DNA from: Rhodotorula mucilaginosa
Lineage: Eukaryota > Basidiomycota > Microbotryomycetes > Sporidiobolales > Sporidiobolaceae
DNA length: 64,000 bases
NCBI GenBank assembly: GCA_034406715.1
Contig: CP137869.1
Coordinates: 62,001 to 126,000, forward strand
Reading direction: 5' to 3'
A program made the translations under genes and the position numbers. This document shows positions 9,295-20,611 of the stretch, piece after piece; position 1 is the first letter of the stretch; every line of letters starts with the position of its first letter. Under the pieces are notes generated by a model. The model was not told the origin of the DNA. It was given only the letters and a program-made list of their open reading frames with translations, and ran no database searches.

Positions 9295-12039
9295 ATGGAC
9301 GTGCAAGCTCTCACCCAGCGCATCGCCGCTCTCGGCGTCAACTCCGCGTCCTCGTCGGCGGGCGGTGAAGCGACCGCCGTGTCGACCTACTTCTTCACGC
9401 CCAAGTCCGGGTCCAAGCACCCCGACAACGCCGAGCAGGACTTGAAACTCGTCGTCGTCGCCCTCGAAGAGTCCAAGAACGTCGGCCCCGCCAAGGTCCT
9501 CGCCGCGAGCGTCGGACTCAAGGACATGAGGGCCGTCTCGGGCGCAGACCTCGAAAAGCTCCTCGGTAGGACCAGGGACCAGGGTGAGTAGCGGCTATCG
9601 CTCTCGGCGGGACCGGCCCGTCACCGTGCTCACGGAACAAGACACGCTGATCGAATGAACCTCCGCTCGACAGCCTCGCCGCTCTCTCTGCCGCCGTCCC
9701 TTGCCCCCTCGACCCTCGTCATCACTTCGACCTCGCTCCCAACCGCCTCGGCCGTCTCGGTCCCATCCCCGTCCGACCCGACTGCCGAACCGGCCCTCGT
9801 CCTCGCGACCGCCGACTGGCAAAAAATCGTCGACCAACTCAAGCAGGAAGGCGCCGCCCACAAGGAGGCCGAGTTTGTCGTCAAGGGTGCTGAACCCGCT
9901 CCCGCTCCGGCCGCCAAGGAGGCCTCCCCCGCTGCGGCGCGCGCTGCTGCCGGTGGGGCCGCCGCCAACGCCGCCGCTCGTCAGGCCGAACTCGAGGGTC
10001 AGGCGGGCGTCCAGCTCGGATTGACGGTCAAGAAGGAGCAGGCCGTGTTCGGTGACTGGTACCAGCAGGTCCTGATCAAAGGAGAGATGCTCGATTACTA
10101 CGACATCTCGGGCTGCTACATCCTTAAACCGTGGTCGTACGGAATCTGGCAGGAGATCCAGAGTGAGTCTGGGAGCAATTCTCCTCGTGCTGCCATCCTT
10201 GCGGAAACTGACTGGCTCATTCCCTCCCCTCTTCGCGCTCAGCTTGGTTCGACCGCCACATGTCAATTTGCCCTTTCACTTGCTCTCGTCATTTCTCGCG
10301 CCTTTGTTTGCTGACCGAAGTTCTTCGCACCCGTACAGCAAGGCCCTCGGCGTCAACAACGCCTACTTCCCGATGTTTGTGTCCTCGACCGTTCTCGAGC
10401 GGGAAAAGGACCACATCGAGGGTTTCGCGCCCGAAGTTGCATGGGTCACCCGGGCGTGAGTTCTTCAGCTTGTGCAAGGAGCGCCGTCACGCAGTGCTCA
10501 TCCGTAATATGTCGCTGCCGCGAAATGCAGAGGGCAGTCCGACCTGGAGGTTCCCATCGCTATCCGTCCGACCTCGGAGACGGTCATGTACCCGTACTAC
10601 GCCAAGGTGCGCCGTCGGGTCTGAAGAAGACGACGATGCGAGAAGTCAACGGTCACTGATCCCGCACAACACACTGGCAGTGGATCCGCTCGCACCGTGA
10701 CCTCCCGCTCAAGCTGAACCAGTGGAACTCGGTCGTCCGTTGGGAGTTCAAGAACCCGCGTGAGTGCAGCATGTACCGGTCCCCGATCTGGAACAGGACT
10801 GACGCCTGTTGCCCGCAGAGCCGTTCCTGCGTACTCGCGAGTTCTTGTGGCAGGAGGGCCACACGGCGTTCCAGACCAAGCCCGAGGCGGACGAGGAGGT
10901 GCTGCAGATCCTCGACCTGTACCGCCGAGTGTACGAGGAGCTCCTCGCCGTCCCCGTCATCCCCGGTGTCAAGTCTGAGAAGGAAAAGTTTGCCGGCGGT
11001 CTGTACACGACCACCGTCGAGGGTTTCATCCCGACGACCGGTCGCGGTATCCAGGGTGGCACGTCGCACTGCCTCGGACAAAACTTTTCCAAGATGTTCA
11101 ACATCACGGTCGAGGACCCGGCCAACCCGGGCGTCGACAAGCTGCACGTCTGGCAAAACTCGTGGGGTCTCTCGACGCGCACGATCGGCGTCATGGTCAT
11201 GATCCACGGCGACGACAAGGGTCTCGTCCTCCCGCCGCGCGTCGCGCAGCTCCAGGTCGTGATCGTCCCGACCGGCATCACGGCCAAGACTTCGAGCGAG
11301 ACCCGTGCCGCGATCGAGAACGAGGCGGACCGGCTCGCCAAAGAGCTCGTCAAGGCGGGCGTCAAGGCCAAGGCCGACTTGCGCGAGGGCTACACGCCCG
11401 GCTTCAAGTACAACGACTGGGAGCTCAAGGTGAGGCTCTTTCTCGCTTCTCCCTCGGACCAAGACGCTGACCGACGCGCGCGTCACGCAGGGTGTTCCCA
11501 TCCGTCTCGAGCTCGGCCCGAAGGACTTTGAGAAAAAGTCGGCCATGTCGGTCCGCCGCGACACGGGCGCGAAGGCGTCGCTCGCGCTCGCCGACTTGAC
11601 GACGTCGATCCCGGCCCTGCTCGAGCAGATCCACGACGACATGCTCGCGCGCGCGCGCAAGACGTACGACGAGTCGATCATCAAGGTCGAGGAGTGGAAG
11701 GACCTCGTGCCGACTCTGAACCAGAACAAGGTCGCCGTCTTGCCGTGGTGTGAGGTCGAAAAGTGCGAGGACGAGATCAAGAAGCGCAGCGCCGAAGAGT
11801 GCGTCTTTTCTTTTCGGCCTGTCCGAACCATTCGCGTCCCTCGCGTCCTTCGCTGACACGATGTACTCTCTGTGAACAGATCCGTGTCCGGAGCCGAGGA
11901 CGAGCGTGCGCCGTCCGCAGGCGCCAAGTCGCTGTGCATCCCGCACGACCAGGAGCGGTTCGGCAGCGTCGAGGGCAAGGTCTGCCCGAACTGTGGCGAG
12001 AAGGCAAAGAGGTGGACCCTCTTTGGCAGGAGTTACTAG
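9295..12039 (+). CDS. Prolyl-tRNA synthetase (class II, eukaryote/archaea type with YbaK-like N-domain)
   Basis: Charges tRNA-Pro with proline for translation. Nine exons (9295-9583, 9674-10162, 10243-10261, 10339-10455, 10531-10606, 10681-10759, 10819-11429, 11491-11798, 11880-12039) close to 715 residues. Residues 1-190 resemble the YbaK/ProX-type domain also present in yeast ProRS, followed by an Ala-rich linker. The catalytic core begins near residue 213 ([18 protein letters not shown]) and carries the dimer-interface motif [13 protein letters not shown], motif 2 [16 protein letters not shown] and motif 3 [17 protein letters not shown]. The C-terminal zinc-binding-like domain contains [10 protein letters not shown] and [20 protein letters not shown], ending in the typical terminal Tyr. 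The ATG at 9295 is the first in frame, but the frame stays open upstream. Confidence 0.93.
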
Positions 12040-12348
12040 ACCGACTGCCGTGTCTGAATTTGCATTGCGGTATTCTCTTCTTCCGTTTCTTGGTCTTTTT
12101 TTACTGTCGGTCCAAATTGTCCCCAAAGCAACTACTGCCACCCTCCTGAATTTTTCGGGGCCTCTCACCGCTCTCAAGCGGTAACTGAGCTCGCCAGCGT
12201 GGAAAGGAGTCAAAAGCTGCCGCTCAAGCCTCTTCGCATCGGCTTGTCCGCGGAAGATCTTTGCAACCAAACCCGCTTTCGCTGGTCCTCTTTCTCCCTC
12301 TTGAAGTTCGCGCTTGTCACAACTTTCACCCTCGAACAGCCCGACGAG
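12040..12348. other. Intergenic region
   Basis: About 309 bp between ProRS and the next plus-strand gene. The second reading continues open from 12199 into the orphan gene, so part may be 5' leader. Nothing else seen. Confidence 0.4.
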
Positions 12349-14046
12349 ATGTCGCACACCCACGAGCGGTCTCCTCGCGCCTCTTCGCGCCACCGTTCGC
12401 CCTCTGCCGTTGGACATGCTCGAAGGCGCTTAACCCCCTCCGTTGTACAAAACGCCGACACGCCGGGCTTCGTCACCGCCGGCGATCCTCAACAGGAAAC
12501 CGCTGCTGCGGTTATTCAGCAGACGGATGAGCAGCTGCACAAGAGCCTCCCCGAGCAAGTGCAAGGACTCATGCCGGCGAAAAGGATCAAGTTCACGAGC
12601 TTTGTCGGCATCCAATTGCTCCGTCGACGGTGCCAATTGCCCGTGCGCAATCACGCAGAGGGGGTCAATCGGGCAGAGATCCTCTTGCACAAGATCAGCA
12701 TGCCAAAAGACAAGGCGGCAAGCCTGTTCTCTTTCCTCGTGAAATCGAGGAGACCTCTGTTGTGACTAATTCTGCCTCGGCCGTGACAGCCCGTTCGGTT
12801 CTACTTTCCGGTGATGCATTTGGTGATCAGCAACCTGCAGCTCAAATCTGAAGACATCGAAACACTCAATGTCCTCCGGAATTGGGAAAAGCTTCATGAG
12901 CGCGTGCTCTCTCGCATTCGCAGCAGCATGCATCATCACTCTGACCTTTTGAAAGAAGTGTATCATCGAGAAGTTGACATACATGCACCTGCCTTGAAGG
13001 CCCACAAGCTGCTTGTTCTGCCAAGCTCACATGCAGGACACGGCGCGCTGGGGATACACAGCTGGATGTGAGCTTGGTCACATCTTGAATCAAGCGACCT
13101 GCGCTTGGGCTGACTCCACTAGCATTGGCATAGCTTACCCATGAGTACAGTTTGGATCCACTTGGAGGACTCACAACTATTTGCGACAATCCCTCCTGTC
13201 AGAGACCCTCCTGGAGCATGGGTCCCGATCCCGCCCCTTTCGGTATCAGAACAAGGACAAGTCGAAGTCTGCACATACTCCAGTTCTTGGCTGTGTCTGC
13301 AGGCCTTCAGCAGGATACTACAGGCGGAGCACAAACTGAAAGATCTGCTCATACAGCAAGATACACTTGCATACCTACCTTGGTTACAAGAGGACCAGGA
13401 AACGGCCCGCGCAGAGTGGGCACTTGCCCTACTCGAGCTAATGCACCTTTTCTGCATCCATGAGCAGGCCTTAGCGGAGCGTAATATGGACAGTACCCTT
13501 CGCTTAGGTGCCCGGCTGACCAACATTGGCAACATGGCCTCCGCAAGGTGCCCGGACCTCTTTCACCAGATCTGCACAAATCTGGACGCTTGGACATCGG
13601 CGAGTGAAAGGCCGGTCCAGGAGGGTTTGTTCCACGGCAGCATTAGTCAATGCATCACAAGCCTGCTGCAGTTCGTGCATGGATCCTGCAGGATAGACTA
13701 TGCTGGTAACTCTTGTTCAGATTGGGACGCTTCAATTTCAGGACTGGCTCGGAATGTCCTTGGGTTCTTTGCGGAAAAGGCAAGTTGTGTCTGATCAGAC
13801 GCAGGTTCTGGAGTCTGTTGATAGACCCGTTCTAACTGTTTGTCACCATCAACACAGTTTTCTCAAGCGCAGCAATCGCTTGCAGAGGAGCAGCAACGGG
13901 AGGCACAGCAGAATGCGCACACTGGGCAAGTGTCAAGCTTGAGTGATTCAGAGCTTGAAGAGGAACAGGGATCATCATCCTCCGAGGATGGAAGAGTCCG
14001 CTGGAGCCCAATCTCAAGCGCCTCAAACTGGAGTGATTCAGAATGA
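12349..14046 (+). CDS. Hypothetical protein in a low-GC island, no recognised family
   Basis: I do not recognise the product. The model has four exons (12349-12738, 12790-13067, 13134-13779, 13858-14046) that close exactly to 500 residues. The first two introns are ordinary (gtgaaa...gacag, gtgagc...catag); the third is GC-AG, with the consensus donor AAG|GCAAGT. The sequence is protein-like rather than random: a Ser/Arg-rich N-terminus, then mixed hydrophobic segments such as VRFYFPVMHLVISNLQLK, and long predicted-helical stretches (EWALALLELMHLFCIHEQAL; CITSLLQFVHG). A Gln/Glu-rich segment and an acidic serine tail (SSLSDSELEEEQ, ending NWSDSE) close it. Base composition is clearly less GC-rich than the flanking genes. 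It may be a fast-evolving or laterally acquired gene; nothing here decides which. Confidence 0.6.
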
Positions 14047-14593
14047 CAAGGAGATCTGTCAGGGCGGTGTGTAGATGTGGGATTCCAGACGTATATATCT
14101 CTTTTTCAGGATGTCTCCCTGTTTCTCTTCCTGGCCCAAATTGCTTGAACAAGCAAAGCTCAAGAACCATTGTGCAGCTGAGGGCACCTGTCTGAGCTCG
14201 AGCCTCGAGGGGAGGCGAGACCAGGCTATCATCTCTGCTGGACAGGAGAGGGGTTGGAGGGATGCTCAAAGATAACCTGGATTGAGTGTTGATTGTAAGA
14301 TGGGGCCGGTCAAAAATAGGGCAGAAGCGGGAGCTGCTACGACCGCCAGGTGACAGAATGCCCGGGGAGATTCTCATCCAACATCCACTTGCTGTCTCTT
14401 CTTGTAGTCATGCGACATTGTCTTCATGCAGCTGAGAATATTTGTTAGTTTACGGGAGAGATCAAGTCAGCAAGGGCTTGATCAAATCAAGGCATCGGAA
14501 GAGAACTTGATTTGAGAGCTGGCCCAGCTGGCGTCAAAAAAGTCTTTACCACCGAAACTGTGTGGTGCACACTTGTTTGTCCGTGTATTAACC
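14047..14593. other. Intergenic, low-GC
   Basis: No coding signal was found in this 547 bp stretch of noticeably lower GC between the orphan gene and the F-box-like fragment. Confidence 0.4.
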
Positions 14594-14851
14594 TCAAGCT
14601 TGCACGGGGCACATAAAATCTTCTACTCTCAAGACAGTGCAGAGCGCCTTGATCGAACACTTGTAAAGTTGCAAATGCTTTGCAAGTTGGCGACGGTATA
14701 AATGTACTCTTTCAGCCAAGTCGGCGGCATGACACTGCTGGGCGATCTTGTCCTTGATTTCGGTCGCCAGGTCGCTCAGCTGTACGCGCGGCCGAGCGGC
14801 CGTCGGCGAATTGCTGCTCGTCGCATCAGCGCTAGCTTGAGAGGGTTGCAT
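14594..14851 (-). pseudogene. Truncated F-box-like N-terminal fragment (85 codons)
   Basis: The 85-codon frame starts MQPSQASADATSS and contains VQLSDLATEIKDKIAQQC followed by ERVHLYRRQLAKHLQLYK and SIKALCTVLRVEDFMCPVQA. The pattern (LsDL..Ei..kI...c, about 30 residues, then a short helix) resembles the N-terminus of F-box-like/LRR proteins that are numerous in Rhodotorula-type yeasts, where a long repeat domain should follow. Here a stop follows instead. I call it a relic host gene, but a short functional protein is possible. The resemblance is by eye and weak. Confidence 0.3.
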
Positions 14852-15031
14852 AGCGCGTGTCGGGTTGCGGCGGGACTCCGAGGCAGTTGAGAGCTTCTGA
14901 AAAAGTTGGCATAGACAGAGCTTCGCCCGCTTGAGCGGTCGTGAGGGCGAGCGTCGAGGCAACCGGAACTTGGAAGGAAGTTGAACTTGTCCGCCCGCGA
15001 TGATGAGGTTCGGCACGGACTTTGCGTGCGA

Positions 15032-15965
15032 ATGGGGAGGGGCAGCGACTGGCTAGACTCGGTGCGTTACTGAAGCGCTGTTTCCGTGCTGCGATCTCGC
15101 AGAGGTGGCGAGTCTGTTCAAGGTGGCGACGAGATGGCAAAGAAAGGCGGAGGCGCAATTTGCTTCTGGCGGAGAAAGGAGAATGCGTATCATCTTTGGG
15201 AAAGCACGGGCACAGGAAAGCATCGGGCGTTCCAGTCTCCGTACCGAAGCACCCAGAAGAAATCAGACATTAAGCGAAAACGACAAAAAGCAGGCACGCG
15301 CCATCTCAAGAGACAAACCGCCAGCGACCTAGGTGAAGAGTTGGGACCAAGGAAGCCCTTGAAGATATACTTCTGCAGCTGTTGCACGCAACTTCCACAG
15401 CAATTGGAGCCATGCGGCGAGACGGTCGAGAGGCAAGCAGCGCCGTCGTCTCCTTCTTGACCTCTCGCCTCACCCGGTCGACTGCCAATAAACGCCGGAC
15501 GATACTGCTCGATCACATCACTTCCGCAAGCTACTTGTGCACATCCGCGCGCTCGACCTGCCACCCTGCTCCGATGCGCTGAAATTCGACGCTGCTCCGA
15601 CTCCCTGCCGGCAGCCTCCTCTCGTCTCGCTCTTCTCGTCAACGTCGTCCGGTCCGCTGCTCCTGGCCACGTCGGCAACTGCTCCAAATACTCCCCAGAG
15701 CTACATCTCGCTGCTCGAAGACTCGCCGGACGGGAAAGAGACCCTCGTCGCTTGGCAACCTCAAGATCTCGCCACTTGCGTCGCTAGTCTCGCCCACCAG
15801 CGTCAGCTTCCGGCAGAACCGGCGGGCTCGGCGACACTCAAAGACTTGAGTGAAGTCTTGCATCTGCAGGCTCCCGATACCCAAAAAACGACGAGCGTCA
15901 AGCGAAGCAAGGGCAGACTCTCCTCACCAGCAAGCAATGCCATTTCAGAGACTCTCAAATTCTGA
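15032..15965 (+). CDS. Hypothetical protein, four-exon model, no recognised family
   Basis: Product not recognised. The best model is exons 15032-15061, 15103-15240, 15352-15444 and 15531-15965, closing to 231 residues. The third exon (EALEDILLQLLHATSTAIGA) and the last (LLVHIRALDLPPCSDALKF, then LLLATSATAPNTPQSYISLL) look coding. The first two exons and their borders are weakly supported: the first intron is only 41 bp, and three equivalent donors exist at 15229, 15235 and 15241. The protein would be a basic N-terminus, an amphipathic helix pair and a Ser/Lys-rich tail. It converges with SYG1, whose stop is 84 bp away. It lies in the same lower-GC island as the two preceding entries. Confidence 0.4.
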
Positions 15966-16048
15966 TGCAGCGCCGACGAGAGTAGGCTGCGCGGGTTATT
16001 GAATACAACAACGGTGTAGTTCTAGCCTCGAAACGCTATTCTAGGGAT

Positions 16049-19000
16049 TCAGGCTCCTCCCGACTCCGCCATCTCGGTCATCCGTTCCGCCTCTGCCACT
16101 TCTCGCTGCAAAGCGGCGTCCCCGCTCGTCTCATCTAGGTGCTCCGCTGTGGGTCCAGGACTAGGCGTCGTCGCCGCGCCCGAGTCGACATCGCGATCCT
16201 CCTTCGGCGCCGCGAGCGACTCTTCGCCAATGTCGGCGTCGCCTCGCTCGTGCCGATCAGAGTTGTCATCGCGACCTTGACCAGGAGGAGAAGATCCTGC
16301 GCGAGAGCGGGTCCGACAATTTCCTCGCTCGCGCCGCGTGCGCCCGCTGCGAGACTCCGTCTCGGTCGAAGTGTCGGGACTGCTCGATTCGTCGTCGCCC
16401 GAATTGAGAAAGATGCTCTTCCGTCTGCGTCTGCGCCGTTCGAGTTCACTTTGGCGGACTCGTTGACGCTTCTCGTGTTCCGAAAGGCGGTCCGAGCCGT
16501 CATTGTCATTATCGGTGGTGTTGTCGTCGCCGCTCGGCTGTGCACCTCCGGGACCATCTCGTTCGTCCTCCTCGTCGCTCGAGTTGTCTTCCGCGCGTCG
16601 CCTGCGGCGCTGCTGATGTTCGACCTCGCGCCGCTCGCGGGCAGCGGGGTCTTCGCGGCGACCGAGGGCGAGGACCGTCGGCGAGAAAATCGCGTCGACA
16701 ACGGGTGACAGATTGTCGACCAACGATCGGTGAAGGGCATGAGCAGAGCGGAAGAACCGCGCGCGAAGCGACGTGGCGCCTTCGAGCGGGTCCTCGTCGT
16801 CGTCGTTCTCGTCCGCTCCTTGACCCGACGCCTCCGGCGAAGCGGCCGAGACGTAAGGCAAGGGGACATCGCGCGTCACGCGGTATCCGTCTCGGTTACC
16901 GATATGTTCGGCTTCGACACGGAACGTGTTCCACATGATGCGGCGACTGGCTTCGATCAAGGCAATCGTGTAGCTTTGTACGCCTGTCGCTGGCCGCGGC
17001 GCGAGGTAGAAGACCCAGCTGAATCGAAGGACGACATTGGCGACGGCGGCGATGTAGTAAACCCAGGGACGGTCCTTGAAAAAGGCGAGCTCGTTCCGCA
17101 GCATCCAATGGCCCTTCTTCTTGACGTCGCGGTGGCCAAGCGACCAATCCATGAGGACATCTGCGATTTCGCTCGAGCGGGTCAGCGCAACTCGAAGTCG
17201 GAACGCATTCTGGAAAACTCACCCCATGCGGAGGTGTAACAAGAGTTGATGGTAGCGAACAGAATGAAGAGGGCGAATCGCCACGCCTCCTCGTTTCCGC
17301 GCTCCTGGTTGATGCGCCAGGCGAAGTAGAACCAGAAGTAGATGATCGAGCAGCAGTACTTGCCGCTGTTCGCAACGTGTCAGCGCAAGTACTGGCACAG
17401 GCTTGGCCCACGTCTAGCGCGAGCACCGGAGCCGAAAGAAGAAGGAGAAGAAACGTACGCGTTGAGTACGTGCAAACTGCGAAGAAGAGCGCGTGAGCCA
17501 TGCATGGGAGACGAGGAATAATGTCCGCCTGGACTCACAAGGCTCCGTCGGAGTCGAAGTGACGCCGAATGCTCTGGCCGAGACGCCAGAAAGGCGGAAG
17601 ACTGGCGAGGACCGCCGTCGTCCACGTCTTGTTGGTCGAACAGACGCTGTAGACGTCGGCCTGCCAGTGATGGGAATACGTGCAGTAGAGGAAGCCGAGG
17701 TTGTATAGACTGTAGTATATCGAATTGAAGAGGTCTCCGAGGAAGAAATCGGCGAACGAGACGCGGACCAGACCGGCTGAAATCATGCGGAGGAAACTGC
17801 GCAGCATCCACCACCGGGCGGAGGGGTAGAGAATCGGGAGCGGGTTGAGCATGATCGACAGCGCGACGACGATCCACGCCAGCGGGTAGGCGGACGGCTC
17901 GATGTGACCCGGCCAGAAGTTGTTCCACGCTGCCCACCAGAAGAGCGACAAGATAAAGTAGAGGAGCGCCGGAATCTCGATGAACTGATGATAGTCCATC
18001 TTGTTCCGGATGTCGAGCTCGAAGATGAGGACGTAACTGTGGGCGATCGAGGCTGGTCAGCCGAAAGCGCTCAATGTAGAAGGTACAGCTCATTGAGTCC
18101 GTACTTGATACGAGCGTGCGACCAGGCCGCCAAATTGAGGAAGAACGCCAGACAGAAGAAGACGGGGAGGTAGCACGCGCCGAAGAGCTGGAGCAGGGCG
18201 GCCCAATACGGTATCTCTTGTCGAACCGAAGGCTTGAAACCTGTGTCAAGCGCGGTCAATCAGTACCCGCCTCGACCCTGACTGCCACGTCGTTGAGACT
18301 CACTCAGCACGAGGCCTTCGATCATCAGCGGGAGTCCGGCTCCCATCAACATGCCCGCTCTCCACGACGTGAAATGGTGGCCCTTCTTCTCGCCGAAATC
18401 GCGCAGTCGTTCCAGTCTGCCCAGGCGCAGGATCAGCGACAATTCTAATGCCCTTGGTTCTGGGCGAGAACTCACGCCTTTTTGCGGTCGCCACGCTCGA
18501 ACGCAGTTGCGAAAGCGTCTTCGGTTTCCCTGATCAGGTCGTCGAGTTTCGTCGACGTGACGAAGTCCGCCTTGTCGACTTTCTCCGCATAGCGCGCAGC
18601 GAGAGGGATCAAGGTAACCTTGTCGTACTTTTTCAGTGCCTACGGGAGTACTTTGAGTGAGCTCGCGTCTTGTAAGCCGACACCGCGTGCGTAGCTCACC
18701 TTGGTGAACCCAGTCCGATTCAAGACTCGGTACGATTTGAGCATGCCGAGGAAGCGGTAGTACTCGAAAGCTGCAAAAGCAGACGGGTCAGCAGCTTGTC
18801 ATTACGAGGGCTCGGCGAGAGGACCAACGCACTCGCGAGCTTGAGACGACTGCGCGCGTTCGTGTAGTCCTCCGGTCTGCCGTGACGATACACGGGTTGA
18901 GCATCGGGCGCCTCGTCATCGGCATCGCTGTCGCGGTCGGCTTTCGGCGCCGGTCCGTCGGCATGCCCGTTCGAATACTGCGACTCGGACGAAAAGCGGC

Positions 19001-20105
19001 GAGACTTGTTCCCCGATGCCGAATTGTGGCCTCGGACCTCATCGTTGTGCTCGTCGGAGCCGCGGGCTTGTACCTTGCGCTGCGCTAGCGTTCTCCTCAC
19101 GAGTCCCACACCGGGAACATTCGGCAGGTGCGCATGCTTGGGAAGGATCGACGAAACGATTTGCGGAGGCTGCAGTTCTCGCTGGCGGAACGCTTGAAAC
19201 TCCTTCTTGTGATCTGCGGCGCAAGAGTTGATCAGGATGGCACTCGCGAGCGCAAACACACAGCAAGCACTGCACGTACTGACGAGTTCGCGCCATTGCG
19301 CGCTGAGTTGCTCGTACCGTTCGACGGCTTCGCCCTCGCGGTCGGCGTAAAAGCCACTGACCCGCTCGAGCTCGCGATCGAGCATTTTGACGAAACGCCG
19401 GGACTGCTTCGGCATCGCGTCTTGAAGCTCGCGCAAGCTCATGTCGGGCGAGAACCCGGTTCGCCATTTCCGCTTCGCCGGACTGTTGAAATCGCGCGTG
19501 GGTGGTTTCGGTCGCGAGAAGGAACGCATGCGAGCGGCGGGCCGCAAGTCGTCTTTGGCCCCGGCGTCCGCAGGTGATTCTCGGATCAAGGCCTGGCCTG
19601 TTCCCTGCGTATCATCGGAGTCGTGCTCCGGCGAGAGCTCCGAGCGGGCCTGAGAAAAAGTCGGCGATAAGGCAGGCGACGCGTCCTGGGAGGAGCGACT
19701 CGAAAGTCTCCGGGCGGGTGCCTCAGCGGGAGACTTTGCAGATCTGACGGTCGTGGCCTGCTCGTTTTCATCGTCTAGTCCGTCGAGCCCTCGCTCAACG
19801 TCTCGGTTCCGACCCCTCACGACGCCGACCTCGTGCAAGTTCGGTCCAGCTGCGGCTCCCTGCGCAGCTGCCCGTGCCCCACGGGCTGCCGCTGCCCGTT
19901 TGCGATCCGCCTCGAGGGCTGCAAGGCTCGCCTCGGGCCCACTCTCGTCCTCGACGCCTGCGCTGCTGTCTTCTGCGTCGCCGGCATCGATCGCGAGCAG
20001 TTCCTGCTCTGCCCGCCCGATCTGCTTCTTGAGCTGGCGGTAGTCGATGTAGGCGCGTTTCCACTCGTCGATCGCGTGCGTTCGCAGGTACTGTCCAAAC
20101 TTCAT
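16049..20105 (-). CDS. SYG1: Syg1/XPR1-type SPX-EXS protein (phosphate exporter family)
   Basis: Family members bind inositol pyrophosphates through SPX and, in XPR1, export phosphate; yeast Syg1 sits at the plasma membrane or Golgi. The protein starts MKFGQYLRTHAIDEWKRAY (ATG at 20103-20105), the canonical SPX N-terminus. SPX is interrupted by a long acidic/Ser-rich insert (about 19500-19980) and resumes with RRFVKMLDRELERVSGFYAD and later NRTGFTKALKKYDKVTLIP (near 18620-18720), which holds the conserved Lys cluster for the phosphate ligand. Membrane helices and the EXS domain follow (about 16950-18500), with conserved NSAYT-like and RFSWVFYLAP, IEASRRIMWNTFRVEAEHIGN motifs. The tail is a long charged Asp/Arg/Ser-rich region ending EMAESGGA. 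Multiple short introns. Confidence 0.9.
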
Positions 20106-20611
20106 TGCCCCGCTGAGTGCGACGTCGCTCGTGTGCTGCTGCGGTTGTTCTTGTTCCGCGAGCAGAAGCGATCAAAGGCGGCCAGAGCCAGGCAGAGCTG
20201 GGGAACGTGCGCAACTGCCAGTAACGCCACGTCGTCCACGAGCTGTATCGGTCAGTGCTTTGCTTCTAGCCAGTGCGAGAATCGAGCTACGACGACGTCG
20301 TCGTCGACTCGTCGAAAGAGCTGCGGAAGAGAATCACGTGCGCCAAGCGTGCGCCCATTTGATTTCGATTGGATTCGCCGCCGCCCCCAGAGGCTGCAAT
20401 CAGATCGAACCAGTCTCGATGTAGGGAGAACTGCGCGTTATAATTTCGTCCGAATGGGAATCGCGATACGGGATTGGGGTATACAGAGTTGCGAAGGAGA
20501 GAGACACGAAAGGAGGGCGGAAAAAGTGTGTGACAAGATGTGCAAGACGAGACGCACGGAAAGGGAACGAACGTAATGACCTCCCTGTGAAGCGAGGGAC
20601 ACGAAACGCCT
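20106..20611. promoter_or_regulatory. SYG1 upstream region with CACGTG box
   Basis: About 506 bp between SYG1's start and the 3' end of LRG1, both on the minus strand. A CACGTG lies at 20335-20340, some 230 bp upstream of the SYG1 ATG; this is the core bound by Pho4-type bHLH factors. No gene is seen. Confidence 0.35.

Noticed and set aside
9674-10024. Alternative Pro/Arg-rich reading of ProRS exon 2
   Set aside because: The phase-correct splice from 9583 leads into the reading with [11 protein letters not shown] and the catalytic core; the other frame ends before the core.
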